Shown: positions 26,709-36,197, counted from the first letter of the stretch. The stretch: 64,000 nt of DNA from Mesorhizobium sp. M9A.F.Ca.ET.002.03.1.2 (GCF_003952365.1 NZ_CP034443.1:1171001-1235000), one strand, 5' to 3'. Numbers and translations are program-made. Notes: a model not told the origin generated them from the letters alone.

Positions 26709-28717
26709 CCGTCATGCAGTTCCCGGCCGGCCATCGTGCTCGTTTCATGAGAGGCGGCTGGATGCTCGTCGCCCTCGTGGGCGTGCCGGCGGTACTGGCG
26801 GCGTATCTCACCGCTGCCGGGCTTTTGCGCCTATTACCCGCCGACATGTGGTGGCAATCGCTCGGGGCGACGGACGTTGCCGATCCGCGGCAGCTGCTTT
26901 ACCGCCATGCCTTTCTGCCGCGTCTGGCGATCAGTCTGCTGGCCGGCGCGGCGCTCGGCCTGACCGGCACGCTGCTCCAGCAGGTGCTGCGCAATCCGCT
27001 CGCCGAGCCGACGACCATAGGCACGAATGCAGGCGCGACCGTCGCCCTGACGATCGCCACGCTCTACGCGCCGTGGATGCTGGAGCAAGGTCGCGAATGG
27101 GTCGCGCTCGCCGGCGGCGCCTTGTCTACGCTGGCGGTTCTGACTTTGGCCCAGGGCCGGAGTTTTTCGCCGGTCGCGCTCATCATATCCGGCCTGGTGG
27201 TCAGCCTCACATGCAGTTCGGCGAGCGCCCTGCTGATGGCGGCCAATCGCGAGTATTCCGAGGAACTTTTCATCTGGCAGAGCGGTTCGCTGTTCCAGAA
27301 CGGCGACGCCGTGGTGCTCGGGTTCGCGCCATGGCTCGCGGTGGCTGGCATTGCTGCCTTCCTTTTGCTTCGGCCGCTGCGGCTTCTGGACCTGAGCGAC
27401 GAGGGAGCGGAAAGCCTCGGGACGAAACCCGTGGTAACACGGCTGGCGGGAATGACTGTCGCCGTCGCGCTGAGCAGCATGGTGGTCGCAGCCGTCGGCG
27501 TCATCGGCTTCGTGGCGCTTGCGGCGCCGGCGCTGGTCAGGCTCGCCGGAGCACGGACCTTGCGCCAGCGCATGATCTGGGCGCCCCTCGCCGGCGCCAC
27601 GCTGTTGTGGCTGACCGACCGGCTGGTGCAAGTCCTGCCGTTTGCCTCCGAAATCCCGGCAGGCGTGGCGACTGCATTCCTCGGTGCGCCGCTGCTGTTT
27701 CTTCTCCTGCCGAAATTGCGCACCAACCCGGATCGGGACGGCGCCATGCTGTCTTCCGTGCGCAGGCGAAGCGGATCGGTCTATCTCCTGGCCGGACTCC
27801 TCGCGATGGCGCTTCTTCTCTGCGTCGCGCTTGCTGTCGGGCGAGGCGCGGCCGGCTGGCACGTGGCCTCGGCCGCCGAACTTGCCGACCTCCTGCCGCT
27901 CAGGGCGCCTCGCATCGCCGTCGCGGTTTCCGCTGGTATGATGCTGGGCGTGGTCGGCACGCTGATGCAGAGGATGACCGGCAATCCGATGGCGGCGCCA
28001 GAGGTGCTGGGTGTTTCCGGCGGCGCCTCGCTAGGCATCCTGCTGCTCTTCGTCGCGACTTCGACAGTCAGTCGCCCGGCAATGATCGCTGCCGGTCTCG
28101 TCGGAGCTCTGGCCAGCCTGGCGATGATTTCGCAGACCGGCCGCCGGCAGCCCGTCGCGAATGATCGGTTGCTGCTTTCCGGTGTCGCCGTGGCGACGAT
28201 GGCGTCGGCATTCTCGGCGGTGATGCTCGCCAGCGGCGATCCTCGGCTCGATACACTCATCGCCTGGCTGTCCGGCTCCACCTACCGGGCCACCGCCGTC
28301 GACGCCACGATCGCAGTTGTGACGACGATCGCGCTGCTGGCCATCGTGCCCCTCACAATCCGCTGGCTGGAAATCCTGCCGCTTGGAGAGGCCGCCTCAC
28401 GCGGGCTCGGGCTTAGCCTCCTTCGTGTGCGGCTTATACTCCTGGTGCTTGTTTCGGTGCCGACGACAATAGCGACACTTGTCATCGGGCCGCTGAGCTT
28501 CGTCGGTTTGATGGCGCCGCACCTGGCCCGCATGCTCGGCTTCCAACGCGCCTTGCCGCCGCTTTTCGCATCCGCGATCCTTGGTGGCATGATCCTTGTT
28601 TCGGCCGACTGGGCCGGCCGGACGCTCATTTTCCCGTGGCAGATTCCGGCGGGTTTGCTAGCTGCCCTGGTCGGCGGTCCCTATTTCATGGCGCTGATGT
28701 GGAAGGGCCGACAATGA
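26705..28717 (+). CDS. FhuB-like fused siderophore ABC permease
   Basis: A 670-residue permease made of two BtuC/FecCD-type halves. Each half has the family loops: half 1 has RLAISLLAGAALGLTGTLLQQ, NPLAEPTTIGTNAGA and IGFVALAAPALVRL; half 2 has RIAVAVSAGMMLGVVGTLMQ, NPMAAPEVLGVSGGASLG and GPLSFVGLMAPHLAR. E. coli FhuB has the same double layout and length (about 660). The ATG at 26705 overlaps the fhuD-like stop. It needs the FhuC-like ATPase encoded at 22663-23454. The gene seems intact. Confidence 0.93.
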   Translation: MTVMQFPAGHRARFMRGGWMLVALVGVPAVLAAYLTAAGLLRLLPADMWWQSLGATDVADPRQLLYRHAFLPRLAISLLAGAALGLTGTLLQQVLRNPLAEPTTIGTNAGATVALTIATLYAPWMLEQGREWVALAGGALSTLAVLTLAQGRSFSPVALIISGLVVSLTCSSASALLMAANREYSEELFIWQSGSLFQNGDAVVLGFAPWLAVAGIAAFLLLRPLRLLDLSDEGAESLGTKPVVTRLAGMTVAVALSSMVVAAVGVIGFVALAAPALVRLAGARTLRQRMIWAPLAGATLLWLTDRLVQVLPFASEIPAGVATAFLGAPLLFLLLPKLRTNPDRDGAMLSSVRRRSGSVYLLAGLLAMALLLCVALAVGRGAAGWHVASAAELADLLPLRAPRIAVAVSAGMMLGVVGTLMQRMTGNPMAAPEVLGVSGGASLGILLLFVATSTVSRPAMIAAGLVGALASLAMISQTGRRQPVANDRLLLSGVAVATMASAFSAVMLASGDPRLDTLIAWLSGSTYRATAVDATIAVVTTIALLAIVPLTIRWLEILPLGEAASRGLGLSLLRVRLILLVLVSVPTTIATLVIGPLSFVGLMAPHLARMLGFQRALPPLFASAILGGMILVSADWAGRTLIFPWQIPAGLLAALVGGPYFMALMWKGRQ

Positions 28718-28830
28718 GCGGGGCTTTGGCATATTGCCGCTTGCGCTGTTGCGGCTGTAAGCGACCGACGCTGGCGGCGAGCGGCTCAAATGTCCCCGCC
28801 GCGCAATCATGACAGGTTCGGTTCGGCAGA

Positions 28831-30551
28831 ATGATTAGACGCTTCCTTTCCTACTATGCGCCCTGGAAGGGGTTGTTCGCGCTCGACTTCTCCTGCGCGG
28901 TGCTTGCCGGCCTGCTCGAGCTCGGCTTTCCGATGGCGGTGCGCTCCTTCGTCGACGAGCTTTTGCCACGGCAGGACTGGACGCTGATCATTGCGGCGGC
29001 GGCCGGCCTGCTCCTCATCTATCTGCTCAATACGGTGCTGATGGCGGTGGTCACCTATTGGGGTCACATGCTTGGCATCAACATCGAGACCGAGATGCGG
29101 CGAAAGAGCTTCGACCATCTCCAGAAACTGTCCTTCCGCTTCTACGACAACCACAAGACCGGCCATCTCGTCGGCCGCGTCACCAAGGATCTCGAGGAAA
29201 TCGGCGAGGTCGCGCATCACGGTCCGGAGGACCTGTTCATCGCCGTCATGACCTTCGTCGGCGCCTTCGCGCTGATGTTCGTGGTCAACGTTCCCCTGGC
29301 GCTGGTCACAGCGGCGATCGTGCCCGTCATCGCCTGGGTGACCATCCGCTATGGCGACCGTATGGAGCGCAACTGGCAGGCGCTGTATGGCCGCGTCGGC
29401 GACTTCAACGTGCGCATCGAGGAGAATGTCGGCGGCATGCGCGTGGTTCAGGCCTTCGCCAACGAGGAGCATGAGCGGACGCTGTTCGCGCATGACAACC
29501 GGCGTTATCGCCAGACCAAGCTCGATGCCTACCGCATCATGGCGGCCAGCAATTCGCTGAGCTATATGGGTATCAGGCTGATCCAGCTCGTGGTCATGAT
29601 CGCCGGCAGCTATCTCGTTATATCAGGCAGCCTCAGCAATGGTGGTTTCGTCGGCTTCCTTTTGCTCGTCGGCGTCTTCGTGCGGCCGATCGAGAAGATC
29701 AACTCGGTCATCGAGACCTACCCGAAAGGCATTGCCGGCTTCCGCCGCTACACGGAACTTCTCGACACCGAACCCGACATCGCCGACCGCCCCGGTGCCA
29801 GGGCCGTCAGCAGCCTCATCGGCGACATTGACTACCGCGGCGTCAGCTTCGGCTATGGTGGCGGCAAGCCGGTGCTGAACGGCATCGACCTGTCGATCCG
29901 GGCCGGCGAGACCATTGCCTTCGTTGGCCCGTCCGGCGCCGGCAAGACCACCATCTGCTCGCTGTTGCCGCGCTTCTACGAGGTCGATTCCGGCGCGATC
30001 AGCATCGACGGCATCGATATCAGAGACATGACGCTCGCCTCGCTGCGCGGCCAGATCGGCATCGTCCAGCAGGACGTGTTCCTGTTTGGCGGCACGGTCC
30101 GCGAGAACATCGCCTATGGCCGGCTCGATGCGACCGACGAAGCCATCGCCGACGCGGCGCGGCGGGCCCAGCTCGACGGCATGATATCAGGGCTGCCGGC
30201 CGGCTACGGCACCATCATCGGCGAGCGCGGCGTCAAGCTCTCCGGCGGCCGAAGCAGCGGCTGGCGATCGCGCGCATGTTCCTGAAGATCCCGCCGATCC
30301 TCATCCTCGACGAGGCGACGTCGGCGCTCGACACAGAGACGGAGCGGGAGATCCAGAAGGCGCTGTCCGAACTTGCCGACGGCCGCACCACGCTGATCAT
30401 CGCCCACCGGCTGGCGACGATCCGTGGCGCCGACCGTATCGTCGTCGTGTCTGATAGGGGCATTGTCGAGCAGGGTTCGCACAGCGAATTGATCCGCGCG
30501 GGCGGCACTTACCGGCGGCTGCATGACGCCCAGCACCTTGCATCGCATTGA
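28831..30551 (+). pseudogene. ABC exporter (fused permease-ATPase), broken by a frameshift in the signature motif
   Basis: An MsbA/multidrug-type half transporter. Six membrane helices occupy about residues 1-290, and the ATPase has Walker [10 protein letters not shown] and a Q-loop IGIVQQDVF. At 30249-30252 the reading GGCGGCCGAAG lacks one base compared with the expected GGCGGCCAGAAG coding Gly-Gly-Gln-Lys. So LSGGQ becomes LSGGR and frame 1 ends 35 bases later at 30285. Frame 3 continues perfectly with Walker [13 protein letters not shown] and [13 protein letters not shown] to a stop at 30551. One missing A repairs the gene. Either a real recent mutation or a sequencing error. Confidence 0.9.
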
Positions 30552-30607
30552 TCCTGCCAAGCCAACCGGCCCCGCGGGACGGAAAGGCTTTCATTCCGCA
30601 CGGTAGC

Positions 30608-31555
30608 TCATCCTGCGGCGCGTGCATCCCGGATCACGCGGGATGTAAACGCCCCGGGCTGCGGAGCCCCGCGGCGCGTCAGGGTATTGCGCAGCAGCGC
30701 GATCGTTTCGCGGCCGGCCGTCCCGATCTCGCGCGGCCGTTCGATGCCGACGATCATGAATTCCTGGATTCCCAAGGCCGCATAAGGAAGCAGCGACAAT
30801 GCAATCTGCGCCGGCCGCCCGGCGATTTCGACCGCTTTTTGGCAGGAGACGGCAGCGATGTCCTCCGAACGGATCCGGACGGGAAGCGCGAAACGCAGCT
30901 TGCCGGCCCGGCCGTGTTCGGCGGCCGCACTGCGCACCCGTTCCATCAGCTGCCGGATCTCGACCGGCGAACCCGGCGTCAATTCGAAGACATCGGCATG
31001 CCGTCCGGCGACCCTGAGCGCCGTTCCGGACTGTCCGCCCATGCGGATGGTCATGTCAGCGCCATGCGGTGCCTTGCGAGGAACATAGCCGCCTTTGACG
31101 CTGTAGAAGGCTCCTTCATGATCGAACGGCCTGTCGTTCGACCACAACCGCTTCAGCAGCACCAGATATTCGTCAATCCGCTGCCAGACGACCGTATGGC
31201 CGACCGGACGTGTTTCGGCATCGTCGTCGCTCAGCGGCTCGCTGAGCATCCTGAGCGACAGCCGCCCGCCGCTTCTCGCATCAAGGGCCGCCAATTGCCG
31301 TGCCGCCACCGTCGGCTCGATCACACCCGCCCAATGCGTGAGAACGACCTCAAGGGATGAAGTGCGATCCAGCGCCCGGGCGGCAATATCCATATTGGTT
31401 AGCAGCCCGGCCGGATCATCGACGACGATCCTCTGGAAACCGATGTCCTCGATCAGCGACAGCTTTGTCGCGGTTTCCGCGAAATCGTAGAAAAACGGCA
31501 CGGTTGAATCGGCAGGCTGAGTTTTACCGGGAACATGCGTGAACTCGATCGGCAT
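30608..31555 (-). CDS. LLM-class flavin-dependent oxidoreductase
   Basis: A 315-residue luciferase-like (SsuD/bacterial luciferase fold) monooxygenase or reductase. Visible features are FQRIVVDDPAGLLTNMDIAARAL near the start, EVVLTHWAGVIEPTVAARQLAALDARSGGRLSL (the flavin-barrel strand with the Arg-rich turn), WQRIDEYLVLLKRLW and IRMGGQSGTALRVAGRHADVF. The ATG at 31555 is preceded by GGAGGA at 7 bases. Substrates of this family include alkanesulfonates, alkanes and amines; none can be fixed here. It is convergent with the broken exporter and 137 bases from a small membrane protein gene. Confidence 0.85.
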   Translation of the reverse strand: MPIEFTHVPGKTQPADSTVPFFYDFAETATKLSLIEDIGFQRIVVDDPAGLLTNMDIAARALDRTSSLEVVLTHWAGVIEPTVAARQLAALDARSGGRLSLRMLSEPLSDDDAETRPVGHTVVWQRIDEYLVLLKRLWSNDRPFDHEGAFYSVKGGYVPRKAPHGADMTIRMGGQSGTALRVAGRHADVFELTPGSPVEIRQLMERVRSAAAEHGRAGKLRFALPVRIRSEDIAAVSCQKAVEIAGRPAQIALSLLPYAALGIQEFMIVGIERPREIGTAGRETIALLRNTLTRRGAPQPGAFTSRVIRDARAAG

Positions 31556-31692
31556 TGCCATCTCCTCCATCACGTTGGGATCACTGGGCGCGCAAAAGCG
31601 CACCGGCATTCGGTTCATTCAACTCCGGCATTCTGAAAAGCGGCAGGTCGCTATCCCTGTAAGTCAGGACCCGATGGCTCGGGGCCCCATGA

Positions 31693-31848
31693 TCAGGGAA
31701 TAAGGCCCAGAACGACTGCCCCGGTGAACACGAACGCAAGGGCAAAGACGAGATAGGCAAAGGCGCCTGCATAGGCCGGACGCCAAGTCTGGTCGGAACC
31801 CAGCCTCTGGCCTTTGCGGGCAGTCTGGGCGTTCTGAATATAGGACAT
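31693..31848 (-). CDS. 51-residue single-span membrane protein
   Basis: A short frame from ATG 31848 to a TGA at 31693 encodes 51 residues. The first 25 are polar and basic (MSYIQNAQTARKGQRLGS, then DQTWRPAY) and the last 25 form one hydrophobic helix (AFAYLVFALAFVFTGAVVLGLIP). A perfect GGAGGT lies 4 bases before the start. The layout (basic tail inside, one span, end just outside) fits an N-in small membrane protein. I do not recognise a family. It is upstream of the LLM oxidoreductase on the same strand. Confidence 0.6.
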   Translation of the reverse strand: MSYIQNAQTARKGQRLGSDQTWRPAYAGAFAYLVFALAFVFTGAVVLGLIP

Positions 31849-32154
31849 ATCGACCTCCGTCTCGGCATTTAATCTATAAAATCAGTAGACTTTGTCGAGT
31901 GCTATTTTTGCGCCATCTTTAGAATGAACCACTCAAAATCTTCAAGAAATTGGTTTTTCTTACTGAATCTCGTTGCACTGGGCCGGCCGTTGCGAATCCG
32001 CCTTGCCAACTTCGCCCCTGTCGCCGCCGTCGCCTGATGCTGTCGCCGGAAAAGAGTTCGCCGTGTCCGGCGGTTCGTTTGGCCGGCCGGTGCATGAGGC
32101 ATGGCATCGCCGCGTAAGCGGGAATGCGACGTCACGGGCTGGCGAAGCGATCTC
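31849..32154. other. 306-base gap with no supported gene
   Basis: The right half is GC-rich and the left part (31860-31980) is clearly AT-rich, with several poly-T and poly-A runs, as expected for the promoter region of the 51-residue gene. Open frames exist on both strands (for example minus 31902-32135) but their products are polar, lack a ribosome site and resemble no family. I see no RNA gene or clear terminator. Confidence 0.4.
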
Positions 32155-32547
32155 CTATTTGCTGGGCGGCATGTAACCTTCCAGACCGAACAGCATCAGG
32201 GCGAGCGACACCAGGAAGAAGCCAACAGCCACGCCGAGCGCAATCCGGGCATAGAGTTTGTAAACGTCGCTCAAGACGGTGCCGAACACCCGTCGCGCCG
32301 CGCCATCGACTGGGCGCGATTTCTCGTCGAGATAGAGCCAGACTTCGGTGTGTTTGGGGTTCTTGATGCCTGCGGTCATGGCTTTCCACATCAGTGCCAG
32401 TGCCATGGTCAGCGTAAGGAACGCGCCGGAGCGAAAGGCAGATACCGGGTTGAAGGAGAAGCCGATCATGACACAGCCGATGGCAAGCGATCCGAACATT
32501 ACGGCGCGCCCGATGCACTCCACAGCAACCCGCCTGATCTCGTTCAT
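32155..32547 (-). CDS. Conserved membrane protein of unknown function
   Basis: A 130-residue protein with two hydrophobic stretches near the N-terminus (GRAVMFGSLAIGCVMIGF, and AFLTLTMALALMW) and one at the C-terminus (IALGVAVGFFLVSLALMLFG). Between them is KNPKHTEVWLYLDEKSRP, a short soluble loop. ATG 32547 has GAGGCAG upstream. The reading frame is intact and codon use resembles the neighbours. I do not recognise a named family, though it reads like a conserved rhizobial membrane protein. It is divergent from the exonuclease-CBS fusion gene with a 199-base gap. Confidence 0.65.
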   Translation of the reverse strand: MNEIRRVAVECIGRAVMFGSLAIGCVMIGFSFNPVSAFRSGAFLTLTMALALMWKAMTAGIKNPKHTEVWLYLDEKSRPVDGAARRVFGTVLSDVYKLYARIALGVAVGFFLVSLALMLFGLEGYMPPSK

Positions 32548-32746
32548 CGGCTGCCTCGGCAACAAACTGGCCAAGAATGTGCGAGCGCTTCGACCATATC
32601 AAATCACTTTAAGGCGAATGGGCGTAGGCGCAGCTCCGGATGACCCGGCGCACCGTTGCGAACGCCATAGCCTGAAATTCAGCCGTCGACGCCACCTGCC
32701 GGCGCGCCTTATGCTGCAGGACATCCGGCAGGGGAGGCTTTCGGCT

Positions 32747-34876
32747 ATGTCGAAGGGGACGGGAATGAAGCGGGCGACCGGCGCGACCCCACTGATAGCC
32801 ATAGCGGCTGTGGCCGTCGACACCGAAACAACTGGGCTCGACGCCACAAAGGCACGCGCGGTCCAGATTGGCGCAATCGGCATCGCGCATGGCAAGGTCG
32901 TCCGGGAACCTCAGTTCAATCTCCTCATCGATCCTGGTGAAGCGATCCCGCCCGAGGCCTCGCTCGTCCACGGCATCACGGATGCCGATGTTGACGGAGC
33001 CGGGAGCTTCTTGGATGCATGGGCGCAATTCCAGGAGTTCGCTGGAGACCGCATCCTCGTCGGCCACTCGATCGGCTTCGACTTGGCCGTGTTGAAACGC
33101 GAATGCCGACGCGCCCATTTGCCATGGAAAAAGCCTCGGTCGCTGTGCGTCCGGCTTCTTGCAACCATAGCAAATCCCGATCTGGCAGACCATTCGCTGG
33201 AAATGATCGCCGCCTGGCTTCGCGTGGAGATAGCTGGCCGCCATTCGGCTCTGGGCGATGCGATCGCGGCGGGAGACATCTTTGCCGCGTTGATTCCGGA
33301 GTTGCGCAAGCGCAACATCCGAACACTCGGAGAGGCCGAAGTCGCCTGCCTTGCCCTTTCGCACACTCTCGATGCCGGCCATCGCGCCGGCTGGGTTGAG
33401 CCGGTGTCGCGACCCCAGGTTCCCGCGTTTCAGCCGGTAGATCCATATGCCTATCGCCATCGCGTCGGCAGCCTTATGAGCGACCCGCCAGTCGTGGTGA
33501 AGTCGACCAAACCGACAAGGCAGGTCATCGACCTTATGGTCGAGCGCAAGATCAGCTCGGTCCTCGTGTCCGACCGAGGAACGCCAGATCAACCGGTTGT
33601 GGAGTATGGCATCGTTACCGAGCGCGATCTGATGCGCCGCATATCATCCGACGCCGAGCGCGTTTTTGACCTGCCGATCGGAAGCATTGCTACGCGACCG
33701 CTGATAAGCATCCGCGCCGCCGCATTCGCTTATCGAGCGATCGGGCGCATGGATCGGCTGAAAGTTCGCCACCTCGCCGTCCGCGACGATGGGGGCATGC
33801 TGGTCGGCATGCTTTCGGCGCGCGACCTGCTGAGGCTCCGCGCCACCGCGGCCATCAATCTCGACGACACGATCGAGCATGCCAAGGACGTCGCCGAATT
33901 GGCGGCCGCCTGGTCGATGCTGCCGGGCGTGATGCGTTCGCTCCTCGGCGAGGAGATCGACCCGCGCGTTGTGGCGGAAATCATCAGCGAGGAACTTTGC
34001 TCGCTTACGCGCCGCGCCGCTGTGCTTGCGGAACAACAGATGCAGACCGAAGGCCACGGCCCGCCGCCCTGTGCCTATGCCGTGCTCGTGCTCGGCTCCG
34101 GCGGCCGTGGCGAAAGCCTGATGGCCCCCGACCAGGACAACGCGATCGTCTTTGCACATGGCGAGCCGGACGGGCCAGAAGACGCCTGGTTCAAGAATCT
34201 CGGCGCCAAGCTCGCCGACATGCTCGACATCTCCGGCGTGCCGTACTGCAAAGGCGGGGTAATGGCCGCGAACGCGGCATTCCGCGGAAGTCTCGACACC
34301 TGGAAGGGGCGCGTCGAAGATTGGGTTCGCCGCCACCGGCCGGAGGATCTCCTCAACGTCGATATCGTTTACGACCTGAGGCCGGTTCACGGCGACATGA
34401 CGCTGGCCGCGCAGTTCATAGAACATGCATATGACCGCGGCCACGCCGAGCCGGTATTCGCCAAGCTTCTCGGCGAGCAGATAACAGCCGGTAATCCCTT
34501 CACGCTTTTTGGTGGCTTTCAGCTTGAGAATGGCCGGCTGGACCTCAAGAAGCACGGCCTTTTTCCGATCGTCGCGACCGCACGCACTCTGGCAATCCGC
34601 CACGGCATCCGCGAGCGGAGCACACGTGCCCGGTTCGAGAAACTGATCGCGCTGGACATTGGCGGCGAGCGCGACATGAAGGCAATGCTGGCTGGCCATG
34701 CCATGCTGATCGGCTTGCTGCTCGCTCAGCAGACGCATGACATCTACGCCGGTATACCCGTATCCAATCGAATCGAGATCAATACTCTGACGCGCGAGCA
34801 GCAGGTAGAGCTCAAGCGCCTCATCAAGCGCCTTCAGTCAGCACCCGACCTGGTGCGGGACCTGATGTTCGCATAG
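32747..34876 (+). CDS. Exonuclease - CBS pair - nucleotidyltransferase (DUF294) fusion protein
   Basis: A 709-residue cytoplasmic multi-domain protein. Residues about 20-185 form a DEDDh exonuclease: VDTETTG (Asp, Glu), GHSIGFDLAVL (Asp) and RHSALGDA (His, Asp). About 240-370 hold two CBS repeats (GSLMSDPPVVVKSTKPTRQ, and LISIRAAAFAYRAIGRM), which bind adenine nucleotides. About 375-700 are the DUF294 nucleotidyltransferase-like domain with LGSGGRGESLMAPDQDNAI, including the Gly-Gly-Arg and paired Asp, and a C-terminal helical domain with MLIGLLLAQQ. ATG 32747 has GGGGAGG at 8 bases. Proteins of this design are often encoded beside the DUF4212 / acetate-symporter pair, as here, suggesting a signalling role linked to transport. 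Confidence 0.88.
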   Translation: MSKGTGMKRATGATPLIAIAAVAVDTETTGLDATKARAVQIGAIGIAHGKVVREPQFNLLIDPGEAIPPEASLVHGITDADVDGAGSFLDAWAQFQEFAGDRILVGHSIGFDLAVLKRECRRAHLPWKKPRSLCVRLLATIANPDLADHSLEMIAAWLRVEIAGRHSALGDAIAAGDIFAALIPELRKRNIRTLGEAEVACLALSHTLDAGHRAGWVEPVSRPQVPAFQPVDPYAYRHRVGSLMSDPPVVVKSTKPTRQVIDLMVERKISSVLVSDRGTPDQPVVEYGIVTERDLMRRISSDAERVFDLPIGSIATRPLISIRAAAFAYRAIGRMDRLKVRHLAVRDDGGMLVGMLSARDLLRLRATAAINLDDTIEHAKDVAELAAAWSMLPGVMRSLLGEEIDPRVVAEIISEELCSLTRRAAVLAEQQMQTEGHGPPPCAYAVLVLGSGGRGESLMAPDQDNAIVFAHGEPDGPEDAWFKNLGAKLADMLDISGVPYCKGGVMAANAAFRGSLDTWKGRVEDWVRRHRPEDLLNVDIVYDLRPVHGDMTLAAQFIEHAYDRGHAEPVFAKLLGEQITAGNPFTLFGGFQLENGRLDLKKHGLFPIVATARTLAIRHGIRERSTRARFEKLIALDIGGERDMKAMLAGHAMLIGLLLAQQTHDIYAGIPVSNRIEINTLTREQQVELKRLIKRLQSAPDLVRDLMFA

Positions 34877-34896
34877 CCGGCGACGCTCGGACGGTG

Positions 34897-35004
34897 CTAA
34901 TGCATGTCGCGCAAAAGTGTGCAGCGGTTTTGCGATAACGACATGAATAAAAACAAGAGCCTAAAGCGTGTCGCGTGAATCCGTTCAAACGCGACGCGCT
35001 TTAG
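34897..35004. repeat. Intergenic repeat ending in a GCGACGCGCTTT hairpin, copy 1
   Basis: It starts CTAATGCATGTCGC and ends with an inverted repeat, AAAGCGTGTCGCG facing CGCGACGCGCTTT. It shares this architecture and most of its sequence with 43891-44022. It lies between the exonuclease-CBS gene and the 209-residue gene. Such elements occur in many copies in rhizobial genomes; the hairpin could act as a terminator or mRNA end for the flanking convergent genes. Confidence 0.85.
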
Positions 35005-35045
35005 GTCAAAGGGAAACCTTGGAGTATCGGGGTGGTGGAACAAAT

Positions 35046-35675
35046 TCAGCGCGCTGGGCCAAGTAGCTCATCGACCAGGGCGCTGCGGTCAGCCTGCGCA
35101 AGGAAATCCTCATGTGCGCGCAGCAGGTTCATTCTCAGGAAGTTGAAAATGTAGTCGTAGTCGTTGGTCAGGAGATTGGGGTGGATCGGGACCGCCTCGA
35201 AGACCGTTCGCGCCAGCGGCTCGGGGATTTCACGCACCGGCCGCGACGGCCCGGTCTGCGTGGCGGCGAGGCGCCGTCGTGTCAGCTCGGCGGCGTCCTC
35301 CCAGAAGGCGGGCGGCGAACCCTCCGGAACGGCATATTTGGAGAAGCTTGCCAGGGCCACCTTTTCCAGCGCGGCTGGGAGGCCGCGCTGGCGCGACCCG
35401 GCGGGTTCGCGCAGCGCACCCTCTACCATTTCCGCCACAATGGCGTAGCACGCAGGGTATGCGCGCCAGCGCGAATGGTTCAGCGCCACCTGGAACTCCT
35501 TCTCGCTGAACAGCTTCTGCCAATAGACCCCTGCCCTGACGCGACAGAACTCGACGATGCTTTTCTGCGCCAGGAAGGCGGCGCGCGAATCCATGAAGTC
35601 AGCCAGTTCGCCGGCGCTGCCGATCGGCTGCGGCTTGCGCAGGAACTCGGGCAACAGGTTGTTTAGCAGGCCCAT
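35046..35675 (-). CDS. Uncharacterised 209-residue protein
   Basis: A soluble, mixed-composition protein without signal peptide or membrane span. It begins MGLLNNLLPEFLRKPQPIGS, with FMDSRAAFLAQKSIVEFCRVRAG, HSRWRAYPACYAIVAEMVEG and the final third NYDYDYIFNFLRMNLL-like acidic/aromatic stretch (positions 170-185). ATG 35675 follows AAGGGAGAG at 5 bases. I do not recognise a family and see no catalytic motif. It is downstream of a repeat element and convergent with the exonuclease-CBS gene, divergent from the symporter pair 267 bases away. Confidence 0.6.
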   Translation of the reverse strand: MGLLNNLLPEFLRKPQPIGSAGELADFMDSRAAFLAQKSIVEFCRVRAGVYWQKLFSEKEFQVALNHSRWRAYPACYAIVAEMVEGALREPAGSRQRGLPAALEKVALASFSKYAVPEGSPPAFWEDAAELTRRRLAATQTGPSRPVREIPEPLARTVFEAVPIHPNLLTNDYDYIFNFLRMNLLRAHEDFLAQADRSALVDELLGPAR

Positions 35676-35853
35676 GGCGCTCTCCCTTCGGTTTTGTTTC
35701 CAACCGATATCGACCGTTTAGCCTTCGCGACCCCGCGCCGCCAGTCAACTCTCACCGATTCTAAAGTCGTATGAACAGCAGCGACAAGAAGTGTTACCTC
35801 TACAAAGTTACGGTCGGCTGATTCTATACCTGGCCGCAATACGTGCCGGAGGA

Positions 35854-35871
35854 CTTCCGCGTTAGCGGAAG
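35854..35871 (+). other. Leader hairpin upstream of the symporter pair
   Basis: CTTCCGC (35854-35860) and GCGGAAG (35865-35871) form a perfect 7-base stem with a 4-base GTTA loop, 71 bases before the DUF4212 start. There is no U-run after it, so it is not an intrinsic terminator. It may stabilise the leader or be a regulator site. Confidence 0.4.
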
Positions 35872-35942
35872 AGGCAAGCTTTAAACGGCGCCTGCGGTCG
35901 AGACGGTTCGCAGGCTGCCCAACCAAGGGAGGGTTCAACGCT

Positions 35943-36197
35943 ATGGCGACGCCAGACCGCGTAAGTTATTGGAACAAGACCAGGAGCCTCATGTTCGTCA
36001 TGTTGGGCCTGTGGGTGTTCTTCGGCTACTTCATCCACCTGTTCGCGGTGCAACTCAACAACATCGTCATTTTTGGCTTTCCACTCGGCTTCTACATGGC
36101 CGCTCAGGGTTCGCTCATCGCCTTCGTCGTCATGCTGTTCTGGTTCGCACGGCGCCAGAACGCGATCGACGAAGAGCATGGCGTCCATGAAGATTGA
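35943..36197 (+). CDS. DUF4212 small subunit of a sodium:solute symporter
   Basis: An 84-residue membrane protein with two spans (LMFVMLGLWVFFGYFIHLF and LGFYMAAQGSLIAFVVMLFWF), the first followed by AVQLNNIVIFGFP. This is the DUF4212 family, regularly found in front of an SSS-family acetate-type symporter. A ribosome site GGGAGGG lies 8 bases upstream. The TGA at 36195 is 15 bases before the symporter start, so both are made from one message. Its exact role in the transporter is not established. Confidence 0.88.
   Translation: MATPDRVSYWNKTRSLMFVMLGLWVFFGYFIHLFAVQLNNIVIFGFPLGFYMAAQGSLIAFVVMLFWFARRQNAIDEEHGVHED

Noticed and set aside
30240..30290. Programmed frameshift in the ABC exporter
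   Set aside because: No slippery heptamer or downstream structure is visible; a simple one-base loss explains the change better.
31902..32135. 77-residue minus-strand gene
   Set aside because: No ribosome site, odd composition and it covers an AT-rich promoter-like region.
35854..35871. Intrinsic terminator before the symporter pair
   Set aside because: There is a perfect stem but no U-run after it, and it lies within the likely leader.
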